Shown here piece by piece: positions 1 through 9,580 of a stretch of 64,000 nt of DNA (its first letter is position 1; each line of letters begins with the position of its first letter). The DNA lies in contig NZ_AGBF01000010.1 of NCBI RefSeq assembly GCF_000225525.1, positions 1-64,000 of the forward strand, given 5' to 3'. The DNA is from Streptomyces zinciresistens K42 (GTDB taxonomy: Bacteria > Actinomycetota > Actinomycetes > Streptomycetales > Streptomycetaceae). A program made the position numbers and the translations under genes. The notes beneath the pieces are model-generated. The model was not told where the DNA came from, searched no databases, and worked only from the letters and a program-made list of their open reading frames with translations.

Positions 1-3
1 CCC

Positions 4-864
4 TCACCGGGCCACCGGACGGCTCGGCTCCCTCCCGGCGCCATCTGTCCCCGTACTGCCGGGAACTGGGGCCGGACGCCACAGCCTGACGCCGGCGGCG
101 TACAGCACCAGACCGAGCAGGAGCCCCGCGCCCGCCCCGAAGCAGACCGTCGGGAGCAACTCCCAGTACTGCGCGACGGACCCCCAGTAGGCCCACCAGC
201 CGATCGCCCGCTCCACCGCGGCCACCACTGCCGCCCCGACGATCAGCACCCCGGCCCACCACCGGTCCCGCGCCGACAGCACCGGCACCCCGGCCACCGC
301 GGACGCCGGCGCGCGCCGCAGCGCCCGGACCAGGAAGACGGTGACGACGGCCGCCGCGACCGCCGAACCGCCGTACTGGAGGTACCAGTACAGCGGGAAG
401 CCCGCGACCTCCTCGCCCAGCACGGGGAAGATCCGCAGCCCCCAGCGGTCCAGGTGGGTGAACGCGTCCCACACGACATGCGTCAGCGAGCCCAGCACGG
501 CCGAGGCGTACCAGCGCGCCGCGAGCGGGACACGCACGCGCGCGCGGGGCGCCCCGCAGCGCAGCAGCGCGGCCACCCGCGCCTGCCGCCGCGCCGGCAG
601 CAGCGCCACCAGCGGCTCGCGCAGCCACAGCCACAGCCCCACCAGCGCCCAGGCGAACACCGCGTCCACGGTGAACACCCCCGGGAACGCGTGCGTGACG
701 TCGCCGAACTCCATCGCCTCCGGCAGGACACTGGCCGCGTAGAAGGTCAGGTCGGGAGCGAAGGAACCCGCCAGCAGCGCGGCCGGTACGAGGGCGGCGC
801 GGCCGGTGCCGCCGGTGCGTACGGCCGGCAGGACGGCCGCCGCGTGGCTGAGTGTGAACGGCAA
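4..864 (-). CDS. DUF4184 family integral membrane protein
   Basis: The product has about 286 residues and opens with the PFTLSHAAAVLP motif typical of DUF4184 proteins, followed by several hydrophobic segments and a conserved acidic stretch (SFAPDLTFY). The role of this family is not established; the histidine and aspartate pattern resembles membrane-bound metal-dependent hydrolases, which is only inference. I chose a TTG start at 864 because GAGGAG lies just upstream and the family motif follows at once. A longer open frame reaches 999, but those extra residues are Arg/Gly-rich and unlike the family. It is transcribed away from the transglycosylase gene. Confidence 0.75.
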   Translation of the reverse strand: MPFTLSHAAAVLPAVRTGGTGRAALVPAALLAGSFAPDLTFYAASVLPEAMEFGDVTHAFPGVFTVDAVFAWALVGLWLWLREPLVALLPARRQARVAALLRCGAPRARVRVPLAARWYASAVLGSLTHVVWDAFTHLDRWGLRIFPVLGEEVAGFPLYWYLQYGGSAVAAAVVTVFLVRALRRAPASAVAGVPVLSARDRWWAGVLIVGAAVVAAVERAIGWWAYWGSVAQYWELLPTVCFGAGAGLLLGLVLYAAGVRLWRPAPVPGSTGTDGAGREPSRPVAR

Positions 865-1187
865 CAGGTCTCCTCGTGCGGGGCCTTGGCGGGACCGGCC
901 GGCCGCCTCGACGGGCAGGTCGGTGTGCGGGACGGCCGATCCGCCACCCCGAGCACGGCCAACCGGTGAATATCGGGCACCAACGGGTGCCTTCGTCAAG
1001 GAAGTTGTCGTAGGGTCGCCTGGGTCGTCCGTCAGGGTAATGCGGTCGAACAGATGAACAGCGACGGAAAGCGCACCGCGAGGGCAACTGTCGCGGCGGG
1101 CCGATCGTCACTTTAGGGGCGGGCCCGGCACGGCGGGCCCCGCACACGAGCTGGGCGTCGCTGCGCCCACGGGAGGGGTCCGATCAC
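865..1187. other. Divergent intergenic region
   Basis: This 323-base region separates the leftward DUF4184 gene from the rightward lytic transglycosylase. I see no convincing gene. It must hold both promoters, but I could not find a clear -35/-10 pair or a riboswitch. The GGGAGGGG just before position 1188 is the ribosome binding site of the transglycosylase. Confidence 0.4.
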
Positions 1188-2942
1188 ATGGCGGCGCAAT
1201 TCGGCAGACTCCGCAAGGGCGCGGTGAACACCACGGTCGCCGCGGTCGTGGTCGCGGCACTGGCCGCGTCCCAGGCTCCGGGAGTGACGGCCGACGACGC
1301 CGGCAGAAAGATCACCACCGGTACCCGTCCCGGCCCGGACACCCCCGCGGCGGACAGCGCGACCGGCAACTCCCCGTACTACACGGACCTGCCGCCGCTG
1401 AAGAGCCCCAACCCCGCCCCGAGCACGGGCACCACTCCGCTCACCCCGACCGCCTCCGAGGCGGGCATCCCGGCGACCGTCCTCGACGCGTACAAGAAGG
1501 CCGCGGCGGCGCTGCGCGGGACCAAGCCCGGCTGCAACCTCCAGTGGCAGGTCCTCGCCGCCATCGGCAAGGTCGAGTCCGGGCAGGCGCGCGGGGGCCG
1601 TGTCGACGCGAACGGCACCACCCTGTCCCGGATCCTCGGCCCCCAGCTCAACGGCAACGGCTTCGCGAACATCGGCGACACCGACGGCGGCGTCTACGAC
1701 GGCGACAACAGGTTCGACCGGGCCGTCGGGCCCATGCAGTTCATCCCCTCCACCTGGGAGTGGGCCGGCCGCGACGGCAACGCCGACGGCCGCAAGGACC
1801 CCAACAACGTCTACGACGCGGCCCTCGCGGCCGGCAACTACCTCTGCCGGTTCGGCTGGGACCTGTCCGCGCAGGCCGACCTCGACCGGGCGATCCTCAG
1901 CTACAACAACTCCCAGGACTACCTCAACCTCGTCATGAGGTGGCTGGAGTACTACCGCAGGGGCACCCACGAGATCCCGGACGGCACCGGCGGCCTCCCC
2001 TCCGGCCGCAGCGACGTCACCCCCGGCGCGGGCCCCTCGCCGACGCCCACCCGGCCCGGCCCGCCCGCGTCCCCGCCGGCGCCGTCCACCCCGTCGAAGC
2101 CCCCGGCGCCGTCCGGACCCGGCACCCCCGACCCCGGTGGCTCGCCGACCCCGAAGCCGCCCACCACGCCCACCCCGCCGCCGCCCACCACGCCCACCGA
2201 CACCGTGGACCGCCTCAAGGGCGTCGGCCCCACCACGCTCACCGCGACGGCCGGGGACACCTTCACCGAGCGGATCGGCGCCCGCGCCGAGACCAAGGCG
2301 GGCAAGGCCGTCGCCAAGGTCCGGGTGCGCTTCACCATCGTCGGGGACACCGACGCCGCCTTCAGCACCGGCGAGAAGTACGCCGCCGCACTCACCGACG
2401 CCGCCGGCACCGCCATGGCGCCCGCCCTCAAGGCGGGGGAGGCCACCGGCGAGTTCACCGTGCGCGCCGTCGTGGTCGGCCGCTCCGTCACCCCCGTCGA
2501 CTACGCGCTCAAGGTCACCGAGCGCGCCGCCGACACCCTGGTCCGCACCTACGACACCGCGCTGACCTGCACCCCCAACGGCACGTTCGCCGAGCGTGTC
2601 GAGGTGAAGGCGACGTACAAGGGCGCCGTGGCCGGCAAGGTCGCCGCCACCGCCACCCTCGTGAAGTCCGCCGACGACCCCGCCGAGAACGACAAGGGCC
2701 CCTACTTCAAGGACGCCGACGGCAAGACCGTACGCACCCTCGGCGCACTGACGACGGACGCGAACGGCCTGCTGAAGCTGCCCGAGCTGTACGCCGACGG
2801 CACCGCGGGCACGTTCCTCCTGCGCCTCACCACCGCGGGCGGCGCGACCCTCACCGTCGAACTCAAGGTGGCCGCCGCCGAGTCCACCCCCGGCCCGTCC
2901 CCGTCCGGCTCCCCCTCGCCCTCGGGAAGCCCGGCGGCCTAG
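1188..2942 (+). CDS. Secreted lytic murein transglycosylase with Ig-like C-terminal domains
   Basis: This 584-residue protein probably cleaves peptidoglycan glycan strands outside the cell. Residues 1-35 form a signal peptide. The catalytic domain spans about 95-275 and carries the AIGKVESG segment with the likely catalytic Glu130, then GPMQFIPSTW near 181-190, the hallmark of SLT-type transglycosylases. A Pro/Ser/Thr-rich linker (about 285-340) leads to two beta-rich Ig-like repeats (about 345-445 and 450-565) and a Pro/Ser tail. The tail domains may position the enzyme in the wall; that is inference. GGGAGGGG upstream supports the ATG start. A strong hairpin follows. Confidence 0.85.
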   Translation: MAAQFGRLRKGAVNTTVAAVVVAALAASQAPGVTADDAGRKITTGTRPGPDTPAADSATGNSPYYTDLPPLKSPNPAPSTGTTPLTPTASEAGIPATVLDAYKKAAAALRGTKPGCNLQWQVLAAIGKVESGQARGGRVDANGTTLSRILGPQLNGNGFANIGDTDGGVYDGDNRFDRAVGPMQFIPSTWEWAGRDGNADGRKDPNNVYDAALAAGNYLCRFGWDLSAQADLDRAILSYNNSQDYLNLVMRWLEYYRRGTHEIPDGTGGLPSGRSDVTPGAGPSPTPTRPGPPASPPAPSTPSKPPAPSGPGTPDPGGSPTPKPPTTPTPPPPTTPTDTVDRLKGVGPTTLTATAGDTFTERIGARAETKAGKAVAKVRVRFTIVGDTDAAFSTGEKYAAALTDAAGTAMAPALKAGEATGEFTVRAVVVGRSVTPVDYALKVTERAADTLVRTYDTALTCTPNGTFAERVEVKATYKGAVAGKVAATATLVKSADDPAENDKGPYFKDADGKTVRTLGALTTDANGLLKLPELYADGTAGTFLLRLTTAGGATLTVELKVAAAESTPGPSPSGSPSPSGSPAA

Positions 2943-2998
2943 AAGGCTCAGCGGCGGGCGGCGTTCGCCCCGCCGCGGGCACCCGACCCGCACGACCC

Positions 2999-3044
2999 GC
3001 GCAGGGGCGCCCCGTCCGGCTCGGCCGGCGGGGCGCCCCTGCGC
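2999..3044. terminator. Rho-independent-like hairpin after transglycosylase gene
   Basis: A perfect 16-bp stem pairs 2999-3014 with 3029-3044. The inner CCGGC/GCCGG arms extend it to a TCG loop with one bulged T. No T-tract follows, as is usual in Streptomyces terminators. Confidence 0.7.
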
Positions 3045-3144
3045 CGGTGTGCGCGACGTGTTCTCATCTCGCCCGCCCGTTGCTACGGTGCCGGACCTGA
3101 CGACATATCAGATCCTGTCCGTCCCAGGGCTCCGGGAGGTCCGT

Positions 3145-3279
3145 ATGCGCGCCCTGATCGCCGCCGCGGCCGGACTCGCCGCCGCGCTCGCCCTGGTCCT
3201 CGCGCTCACCGCCGCGGGCTCGCCGGCCGGGGAGACCTCCCCGGAGCCGCTGCTGACGACGGTGCCCGCACAACCCTGA
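3145..3279 (+). CDS. SPW_0924-type small membrane peptide
   Basis: This 44-residue peptide has an N-terminal hydrophobic helix rich in Ala and Leu and ends in TTVPAQP. It matches my recollection of the SPW_0924 family, which sits beside DUF3068 genes in Streptomyces. The function is unknown. The ATG at 3145 follows GGGAGG at a good distance. The next gene starts 25 bases downstream, so the two are probably co-transcribed and may work together at the membrane. Confidence 0.7.
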   Translation: MRALIAAAAGLAAALALVLALTAAGSPAGETSPEPLLTTVPAQP

Positions 3280-3304
3280 GACACCCACCGGGAGGGAGGC
3301 CGGG

Positions 3305-4297
3305 ATGCGCCGCAAGGCCAGCCTGATCCTGCTCGCGTTCGCCGTGTTCTGCGCGGCGCTGTCCCCGCTGCTGCGCTGGTACGCCTTCCCCCGGCTGGCC
3401 AAGGTGCCCGCCGGCCAGTACCAGGCCATGGTCCTGGAGGCCAGCCCCGCCACCCTCCTCGACTACGGCACGATGAAGGCCCGCAAGGTCGACAAGGTCA
3501 CCATCGTGCAGACCCTCAAGGGCGACGTCGAAGCCTCCGAGAAGATCGAGAGGACGGCGGGCAAGGACGTCGTCGTCTGGGACAGCCTGTCCTACATCGT
3601 GGGCCCCGACGGCAAGATGGTCTCCAGCATCCCCGAGCGCTACATCTTCGACGCACACACCCAGGAACCCGTCAACGCCCCCGGCGAAATGGTCGACGGC
3701 GACCCCGTGAAACGCCGCGGCATCGAGTTCAAGTGGCCGTTCCTGACGGAGAAGCGGGACTACCAGTACTTCGACGCCCAGACCCGCAGGACCGCCCCCA
3801 TCCGCTACAAGGGCACCCGGGACTTCCGCGGCGTCGAGGTCTACTACTTCGAGCAGACCGTCCCGTGGACCCAGGTCGCCTTCCCCAAGACCCTGCCCGT
3901 GCGGGGCATCACCGCGCAGTCGCTCGCGAAGACCGGCACCACCCGCTGGTACACCACCGTCCGCAGGTTCTGGGTCGAACCCCTCACCGGCGCGCCCGTA
4001 TACGGCGAGGAGATCCACTCGGAGGAGCTGCGCGGCGGCACCCTGCTCGGCGGCCGCGAGAAGGTCACCGCGTTCGCCGGACACGTGAAGATGCGCGAGG
4101 ACTACATCGCCTCCACCGTCGACCTCGTCAAGTCCAACCGCACCCTGGTCCTGCTCCTCACCTCCTACCTGCCCTGGGGCTTCCTCACCCTCGGCGCGCT
4201 GCTGCTCGCCCTCTCCCTCCGGCTGGAGGCACGCGCCCGGCGCCCGCGCGAGCCGGAGCCGGCCGGGGACGGCGAACCCGAACCGGTCACCGCCTGA
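3305..4297 (+). CDS. DUF3068 domain-containing membrane protein
   Basis: The 330-residue product has one transmembrane helix at about 5-25, a long extracytoplasmic domain and a second helix at about 280-305, followed by a charged cytoplasmic tail. This arrangement is standard for DUF3068 (related to PorA-type annotations) in actinobacteria; the biochemical role is unknown. GGGAGG precedes the ATG. It follows the SPW_0924 peptide, and its 3' end overlaps the convergent hrpB gene by 11 bases, so the two transcripts are antisense at their ends. Confidence 0.8.
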   Translation: MRRKASLILLAFAVFCAALSPLLRWYAFPRLAKVPAGQYQAMVLEASPATLLDYGTMKARKVDKVTIVQTLKGDVEASEKIERTAGKDVVVWDSLSYIVGPDGKMVSSIPERYIFDAHTQEPVNAPGEMVDGDPVKRRGIEFKWPFLTEKRDYQYFDAQTRRTAPIRYKGTRDFRGVEVYYFEQTVPWTQVAFPKTLPVRGITAQSLAKTGTTRWYTTVRRFWVEPLTGAPVYGEEIHSEELRGGTLLGGREKVTAFAGHVKMREDYIASTVDLVKSNRTLVLLLTSYLPWGFLTLGALLLALSLRLEARARRPREPEPAGDGEPEPVTA

Positions 4298-6794
4298 GCC
4301 GGGCGCCGGTGTGCCGGGTCGGCTCGGCCGCGGCGGGGTCCTCCGGCCACGGATGCCTCGGATAGCGCCCGCGCAGCTCCGCCCGTACGCCCTTGTAGCC
4401 GTCCTTCCAGAAGGACGCGAGGTCGGCGGTGACCGCCGCCGGCCGCCCCGCGGGGGAGAGCAGATGGACCAGCAGCGGCACCCCCGCGACGGCCGGTGAC
4501 TCCTGGAGGCCGAACATCTCCTGAAGCTTGACCGCCAGTACGGGCTGCGCGGGATCGCCGTAGTCGACGCGCACCCGCGACCCGCTCGGCACCCTCACCC
4601 GCTCCGGCGCCAGTTCGTCCAGCCGGCCCGCCTGGCCGGACGCCCACGGCAGCAGCCGGGCCAGCGCCTGCCCCGCGTCGATCCGCCCCAGATCGGCCCG
4701 CCGCCGGGCCCGGCCGAGTCCGGGCTCCAGCCACTCGTCCACGCGCGCGTGCAGTGCCTCGTCGCCGACGTCGGGCCACGGCTCGCCGAGCCGCAGACGC
4801 AGGAAGGCCAGCCGCTGCCGCAGCACGCGCGCGTCGGGCGTCCACCGCAGCAGCCCGAACCCCTCCCGCCGCAGCCCGTCGAGCAGCGCCTCGCGCACCC
4901 GCGCGGGATCGGCCTCGCGCAGCGGGCGCACGGCCAGCTCGATCGCCCCCAGCCGCTCGACCCGGCGGGCCACGACGTCCCCGTCCGCCCAGCGCACCTC
5001 CTGGCGCTCGCCGTGCAGCGAGGCGGCGGCCGAGCGGGCCGTGTCCTCGTCCACCGCCGCGGCCAGCAGCACGCGCGCGTGCCCCTTGCCCACCGGACGG
5101 TCCGCCACGGCCACCGCGATCCACGGGGCGCCGCGCAGCACACTGCCCTCGGGCAGATCGGCGCGCGTGCCCGACGCCATGAGGTACGAGCCGCCGTCGG
5201 ACCGGGCGACGCGCTCGGGGAAGGCGAGGGCGGCCACCAGACCGGCCGTCCGCTCGCCGGCACCCCGCCCGGGAGCCTCCGCCCCCGGACGCCCCTCCGC
5301 GCGCGCCCCCTCGGCGTTCGCCCGCAGACGCCGCACCTCCGTGCGCCACCGGCCCGCGTACGCGTCGCCGCCGTGCCGGGCCCGGCGCAGCGCGGCCGCC
5401 AGGTCGTCGCCGTACTCCCGGGGGGCCTCCTCGCTCAGCAGCGCCACCACCTCCGCGCCCGCGCCCGAGGTGTCCAGCAGCGCCCGCCCCAGCCGCGGAT
5501 GCAGCCCCAGCCGGGCCAGCGCGGCACCCCGGTCCGTGGCCCGGCCGGCCGAGTCCACCGCGCCGATCGCGCCCAGCACGCCGCGCGCCGCCGCCATGGC
5601 CCCGCCCGGCGGCCGGTCCAGCAGCGCCAGCCCGGCGGCCTCCGGGTCGCCCCAGCAAGCGGCCTGCAACGCGAACGCCGTCAGATCGGCCACCTTGATC
5701 TCCGGCGACGGGAAGCGCGGCAGCCGGACGTCCTCGGCCTGCGCCCAGCAGCGGTACACCGCCCCCGGCGCCTCGCGGCCGGCCCGCCCCGCCCGCTGCC
5801 GCCCGGCCGCCTGCGAGGCCCGCACCGTCGTCAGCGCGCTCAGCCCGCGCGCGTGGTCCACGCGCGGCTCCCGCGCGAGGCCCGAGTCGACCACCACCCG
5901 CACTCCGGGCACCGTCAGCGACGACTCCGCCACGGACGTCGTCAGCACCACCCGGCGCCGCCGCCCCGGCGTCAGCACCGCGTCCTGCACGGCCGCCGGC
6001 GCCCGCCCGTGCACCTGGAGCACCTCGACGTCCCCCAGGCCGCCCAACCGCCCGGCGACCCGGGCGATCTCGCCCACGCCCGGCAGGAAGCACAGCACGT
6101 CCCCGGGCCGCTCGGCCAGCGCCCGCCGCACCACCGACGCCACATGCGCCAGCAGCGCCGGGTCCACCCGCATCCCGTGCGGCGGCCGTACGGGACGGGC
6201 GGGCGGCGCCCACACCACGTCCACGGGGTGCGCCGTGCCCGCGGCCTCGACGACGGGGGCGCCGCCCAGCAGCCGCGCCCACCCCTGCGCGTCCGTCGTC
6301 GCCGACGCCGCCACCAGACGGAGCTCCGGCCGCAGCGTCTGCCGTACGTCCCACAGGAAGGCCGCCGCCGTGTCCGCGTCCAGATGGCGCTCGTGGCACT
6401 CGTCGAGCACCACCGCGTCCACGCCAGCCAGCTCCTGGTCGCGCTGGAGGCGCTGCAGCAGCACGCCGGTCGTGACGACCTCCACGCGCGCGTGCGGTCC
6501 CACGACCCGCTCGCCGCGCACCGTGTGGCCGACGCTCGCGCCGGGCTCCTCGCCCAGCAGCCACGCCATCCGGCGTGCCGCGGCGCGGGCCGCGATCCGC
6601 CGCGGCTCGGCCACGACGACCCGGCGCCGCGGCCCGTCCCCGAGGAGACCCGCGAGGGCGAGCGGCACCAGCGTCGTCTTGCCGGTGCCCGGCGGCGCGA
6701 CGAGCACCGCGGTGCCGTGGGTGTCCAGGGCGGTGTGCAGCGCGGGCAGGGCGCCGCGCACGGGCAGCGCCTCCAGGGCGTCGTGGCGGATCAC
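4287..6794 (-). CDS. hrpB: ATP-dependent RNA helicase HrpB
   Basis: This 835-residue DEAH-type helicase carries Walker A GTGKTT at 36-41, a DECHERHLD motif II (DECH instead of the usual DEAH or DEFH), an ASAT-like motif III, a helicase C-terminal domain with the QRAGRAGR motif VI, and the HrpB-specific C-terminal region. Its length agrees with the family. HrpB proteins are poorly characterised RNA helicases. The start is GTG at 6794. The 3' end overlaps the DUF3068 gene tail to tail. The methyltransferase gene lies just upstream on the same strand. Confidence 0.9.
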   Translation of the reverse strand: MIRHDALEALPVRGALPALHTALDTHGTAVLVAPPGTGKTTLVPLALAGLLGDGPRRRVVVAEPRRIAARAAARRMAWLLGEEPGASVGHTVRGERVVGPHARVEVVTTGVLLQRLQRDQELAGVDAVVLDECHERHLDADTAAAFLWDVRQTLRPELRLVAASATTDAQGWARLLGGAPVVEAAGTAHPVDVVWAPPARPVRPPHGMRVDPALLAHVASVVRRALAERPGDVLCFLPGVGEIARVAGRLGGLGDVEVLQVHGRAPAAVQDAVLTPGRRRRVVLTTSVAESSLTVPGVRVVVDSGLAREPRVDHARGLSALTTVRASQAAGRQRAGRAGREAPGAVYRCWAQAEDVRLPRFPSPEIKVADLTAFALQAACWGDPEAAGLALLDRPPGGAMAAARGVLGAIGAVDSAGRATDRGAALARLGLHPRLGRALLDTSGAGAEVVALLSEEAPREYGDDLAAALRRARHGGDAYAGRWRTEVRRLRANAEGARAEGRPGAEAPGRGAGERTAGLVAALAFPERVARSDGGSYLMASGTRADLPEGSVLRGAPWIAVAVADRPVGKGHARVLLAAAVDEDTARSAAASLHGERQEVRWADGDVVARRVERLGAIELAVRPLREADPARVREALLDGLRREGFGLLRWTPDARVLRQRLAFLRLRLGEPWPDVGDEALHARVDEWLEPGLGRARRRADLGRIDAGQALARLLPWASGQAGRLDELAPERVRVPSGSRVRVDYGDPAQPVLAVKLQEMFGLQESPAVAGVPLLVHLLSPAGRPAAVTADLASFWKDGYKGVRAELRGRYPRHPWPEDPAAAEPTRHTGARLRR

Positions 6795-6818
6795 CCGCCC
6801 AGTCTCCCTCCCCCGGAC

Positions 6819-7673
6819 TCAGGCCGGGTCCGGCCCCGTCCCGCCGCGCTCGCACACGAAGATCGCCGTGCCCGGGATCAGGTTCCCGCGCAGCGGCGAC
6901 CAGCCGCCCCACTCCGAGGTGTTCCAGGCCGGCCACTCCGGCTCGACCAGGTCCACCAGCCGGAACCCGGCCGCGACGACGTCGCGCACCCGGTCGCCGA
7001 GGGTGCGGTGGTGCTCGACGTACACCGCGCGGCCCTCCTCGTCCTGCTCGACGTAGGGGACGCGGTCGAAGTAGGACGCCGAGACGGTCAGGCCCTCCGG
7101 GCCGGGCTCGTCGGGGAAGGCCCAGCGCAGCGGATGGGTCACGGAGAAGACGAGGCGGCCGCCGGGCCGCAGCACCCGCCGCAGCTCCCGCAGCGCCACC
7201 ACCGGCTCGGCGACGAACGGCAGCGCGCCGTACGCCGAGCACGCCAGGTCGAAGGAGGCGTCCGCGAAGGGGAGCGCGCTCGCGTCGGCGCAGACCAGGG
7301 GGAAGGCGCCGCCGATCCGCAGGGCGTGCTGGAGCTGGCGGTGGGAGATGTCCAGGGCGACCGGGCGGGCGCCCTGGGCGGCCAGCCAGCGCGAGCACTG
7401 GGCCGCTCCGGCGCCGATCTCCAGGACCTCCCTGCCCTTGAGGTCCTCCGGCGGGCCGAGCAGTTCGGCCTCCACCTCGTCCAGGCCCTCGGGGCCCCAG
7501 ACGAAGCGGTCGTCGCCGAGGAAGGTGCCGTGCTCGCTCTGGTACTCGTCGGCGTTGCGGTCCCACCAGCCGCGGTTGGCGCGGGAGCTCTCCGCGGCGC
7601 CGGCGGCGCGGCGGGTGGCCTCGGGTTCGGCGTGGGGGCCGGACGCGCTCTCGGGCGATACGGACTCTTGGAT
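6819..7673 (-). CDS. Class I SAM-dependent methyltransferase, probable ATC start
   Basis: The Rossmann-fold motif LEIGAGAAQCSRWL and the downstream LVCADASALPF and EPVVALREL blocks identify a class I methyltransferase; the substrate is unknown. A GTG at 7475 would remove a well-formed N-terminal region (SRANRGWWDRNADEYQSEH) that is typical of these enzymes. The frame stays open with normal codon bias up to a TGA at 7701-7703, and no ATG, GTG or TTG lies between. The best initiation site is one of two ATC codons (7676-7674 or 7673-7671) behind GAGGGAG. I used 7673, giving 284 residues. It lies 24 bases upstream of hrpB on the same strand. Confidence 0.7.
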   Translation of the reverse strand: MQESVSPESASGPHAEPEATRRAAGAAESSRANRGWWDRNADEYQSEHGTFLGDDRFVWGPEGLDEVEAELLGPPEDLKGREVLEIGAGAAQCSRWLAAQGARPVALDISHRQLQHALRIGGAFPLVCADASALPFADASFDLACSAYGALPFVAEPVVALRELRRVLRPGGRLVFSVTHPLRWAFPDEPGPEGLTVSASYFDRVPYVEQDEEGRAVYVEHHRTLGDRVRDVVAAGFRLVDLVEPEWPAWNTSEWGGWSPLRGNLIPGTAIFVCERGGTGPDPA

Positions 7674-7826
7674 GATCGGCTCCCTCGTCGTACTCTTCCG
7701 TCACCTGAACGGCACGGCCTCCCCCGGCGGTGTCACACACGAGGTGTTCCAAGGGCCGCCCGGCCTCAGGGGACACGACTTGTGCCGGGTATGCGGTGTT
7801 CCGCCCCGGGTGTGCGGCTTCGCGCA

Positions 7827-7855
7827 TTGACCCTGTCCGGCTGCCCCCGTATGCT
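7827..7855 (+). promoter_or_regulatory. Vegetative promoter of rpsA
   Basis: TTGACC (7827-7832) and TATGCT (7850-7855) are separated by exactly 17 bases and form a strong HrdB-type promoter. Transcription from about 7862 would give an untranslated leader of roughly 190 bases before rpsA. Confidence 0.75.
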
Positions 7856-8054
7856 ACAAGTTGCGCTGCGGGCCTGCGCACCTCAGACGTAGCAGGCTGC
7901 GCTCGCATCTGTCGTATGTCCCCTCGGTTGTCGAGGCGCCATCGGTCTTTTCCGGTGTGGCGCTTCCTTGGCTGTCCGGCTTCTTCAGAGCGATACGGGC
8001 TCCCGGCGTAGCAGTACCTACGACTTCAATGTCCGTACCGGAGCCCTTTCCCAC

Positions 8055-9551
8055 ATGACGAGCAGCACCGAGACCACCGCCACCACCCCGCAGGTTGCGG
8101 TCAACGACATCGGTAACGAGGAAGCCTTCCTCGCCGCGATCGACGAGACGATCAAGTACTTCAACGACGGCGACATCGTCGACGGCGTCATCGTGAAGGT
8201 CGACCGGGACGAGGTCCTGCTCGACATCGGTTACAAGACCGAAGGTGTCATCCCGAGCCGCGAGCTCTCGATCAAGCACGACGTCGACCCCAACGAGGTC
8301 GTCGCCGTCGGTGACGAGATCGAGGCCCTCGTCCTCCAGAAGGAGGACAAGGAAGGCCGCCTGATCCTCTCGAAGAAGCGCGCCCAGTACGAGCGTGCCT
8401 GGGGCACCATCGAGAAGATCAAGGAAGAGGACGGCATCGTCACCGGTACCGTCATCGAGGTCGTCAAGGGTGGTCTCATCCTCGACATCGGCCTCCGCGG
8501 CTTCCTCCCGGCCTCCCTGGTCGAGATGCGCCGTGTCCGCGACCTCCAGCCCTACGTGGGCAAGGAGCTCGAGGCGAAGATCATCGAGCTGGACAAGAAC
8601 CGCAACAACGTGGTCCTGTCCCGCCGTGCCTGGCTGGAGCAGACCCAGTCCGAGGTCCGCCAGACGTTCCTCACCACCCTCCAGAAGGGGCAGGTGCGCT
8701 CCGGCGTCGTCTCCTCGATCGTCAACTTCGGTGCCTTCGTGGACCTGGGTGGCGTCGACGGTCTGGTCCACGTCTCCGAGCTCTCCTGGAAGCACATCGA
8801 CCACCCCTCCGAGGTCGTCGAGGTCGGCCAGGAGGTCACGGTCGAGGTCCTCGACGTCGACATGGACCGCGAGCGCGTCTCCCTGTCGCTGAAGGCGACG
8901 CAGGAAGACCCGTGGCAGCAGTTCGCCCGCACCCACCAGATCGGCCAGGTCGTGCCCGGCAAGGTCACGAAGCTGGTTCCGTTCGGTGCGTTCGTCCGCG
9001 TGGACGAGGGCATCGAGGGTCTGGTCCACATCTCCGAGCTGGCCGAGCGCCACGTGGAGATCCCGGAGCAGGTCGTCCAGGTCAACGACGAGATCTTCGT
9101 CAAGGTCATCGACATCGACCTCGAGCGCCGTCGCATCAGCCTCTCGCTGAAGCAGGCCAACGAGGCGTTCGGTGCCGACCCGGCCACGGTCGAGTTCGAC
9201 CCGACCCTGTACGGCATGGCCGCGTCCTACGACGACCAGGGCAACTACATCTACCCCGAGGGCTTCGACCCCGAGACCAACGACTGGCTCGAGGGCTTCG
9301 AGTCGCAGCGCGAGGTCTGGGAGAACCAGTACGCGGAGGCGCAGACCCGCTTCGAGCAGCACCAGCAGCAGGTCATCAAGAGCCGCGAGGCCGACGCCGC
9401 TGCCGCCGCCGAGGGTGGCGACAGCGCGGGTGCGGCTCCGGCCGCGTCCGGCGGTTCGTACTCCTCCGAGGGCGCCGACAACAGCGGCGCGCTGGCCTCG
9501 GACGAGGCGCTCGCCGCGCTCCGCGAGAAGCTGGCCGGCGGCCAGAGCTGA
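8055..9551 (+). CDS. rpsA: 30S ribosomal protein S1
   Basis: The 498-residue protein has four S1 RNA-binding repeats at about 36-105, 121-187, 204-274 and 289-361, then an acidic, Ala/Ser-rich tail. Four repeats are usual in actinobacteria, against six in E. coli. It helps load mRNA on the 30S subunit. The ATG at 8055 is chosen because the preceding residues in the longer open frame are not S1-like. The only nearby Shine-Dalgarno-like site, GGAG at 8040, is 11 bases away, which is far. In E. coli rpsA also lacks a good site and is autoregulated; whether that holds here is inference. A strong terminator follows. Confidence 0.97.
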   Translation: MTSSTETTATTPQVAVNDIGNEEAFLAAIDETIKYFNDGDIVDGVIVKVDRDEVLLDIGYKTEGVIPSRELSIKHDVDPNEVVAVGDEIEALVLQKEDKEGRLILSKKRAQYERAWGTIEKIKEEDGIVTGTVIEVVKGGLILDIGLRGFLPASLVEMRRVRDLQPYVGKELEAKIIELDKNRNNVVLSRRAWLEQTQSEVRQTFLTTLQKGQVRSGVVSSIVNFGAFVDLGGVDGLVHVSELSWKHIDHPSEVVEVGQEVTVEVLDVDMDRERVSLSLKATQEDPWQQFARTHQIGQVVPGKVTKLVPFGAFVRVDEGIEGLVHISELAERHVEIPEQVVQVNDEIFVKVIDIDLERRRISLSLKQANEAFGADPATVEFDPTLYGMAASYDDQGNYIYPEGFDPETNDWLEGFESQREVWENQYAEAQTRFEQHQQQVIKSREADAAAAAEGGDSAGAAPAASGGSYSSEGADNSGALASDEALAALREKLAGGQS

Positions 9552-9580
9552 TCGCGGGCCGCTGAGGCCGACCGTTTCCG

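Noticed and set aside
865-1187. c-di-AMP (ydaO) riboswitch in front of the lytic transglycosylase.
   Set aside because: Such elements often precede Streptomyces wall hydrolases, but I could not find the conserved core sequences here.
4165-7908. A 1247-codon open frame antisense to hrpB and the methyltransferase gene.
   Set aside because: It is an Arg/Gly/Pro-rich shadow of high-GC coding DNA, and the opposite strand holds recognised domains.
7968-8054. N-terminal extension of S1 protein.
   Set aside because: These codons lie in the leader between the promoter and ATG 8055, and the peptide is not similar to S1.
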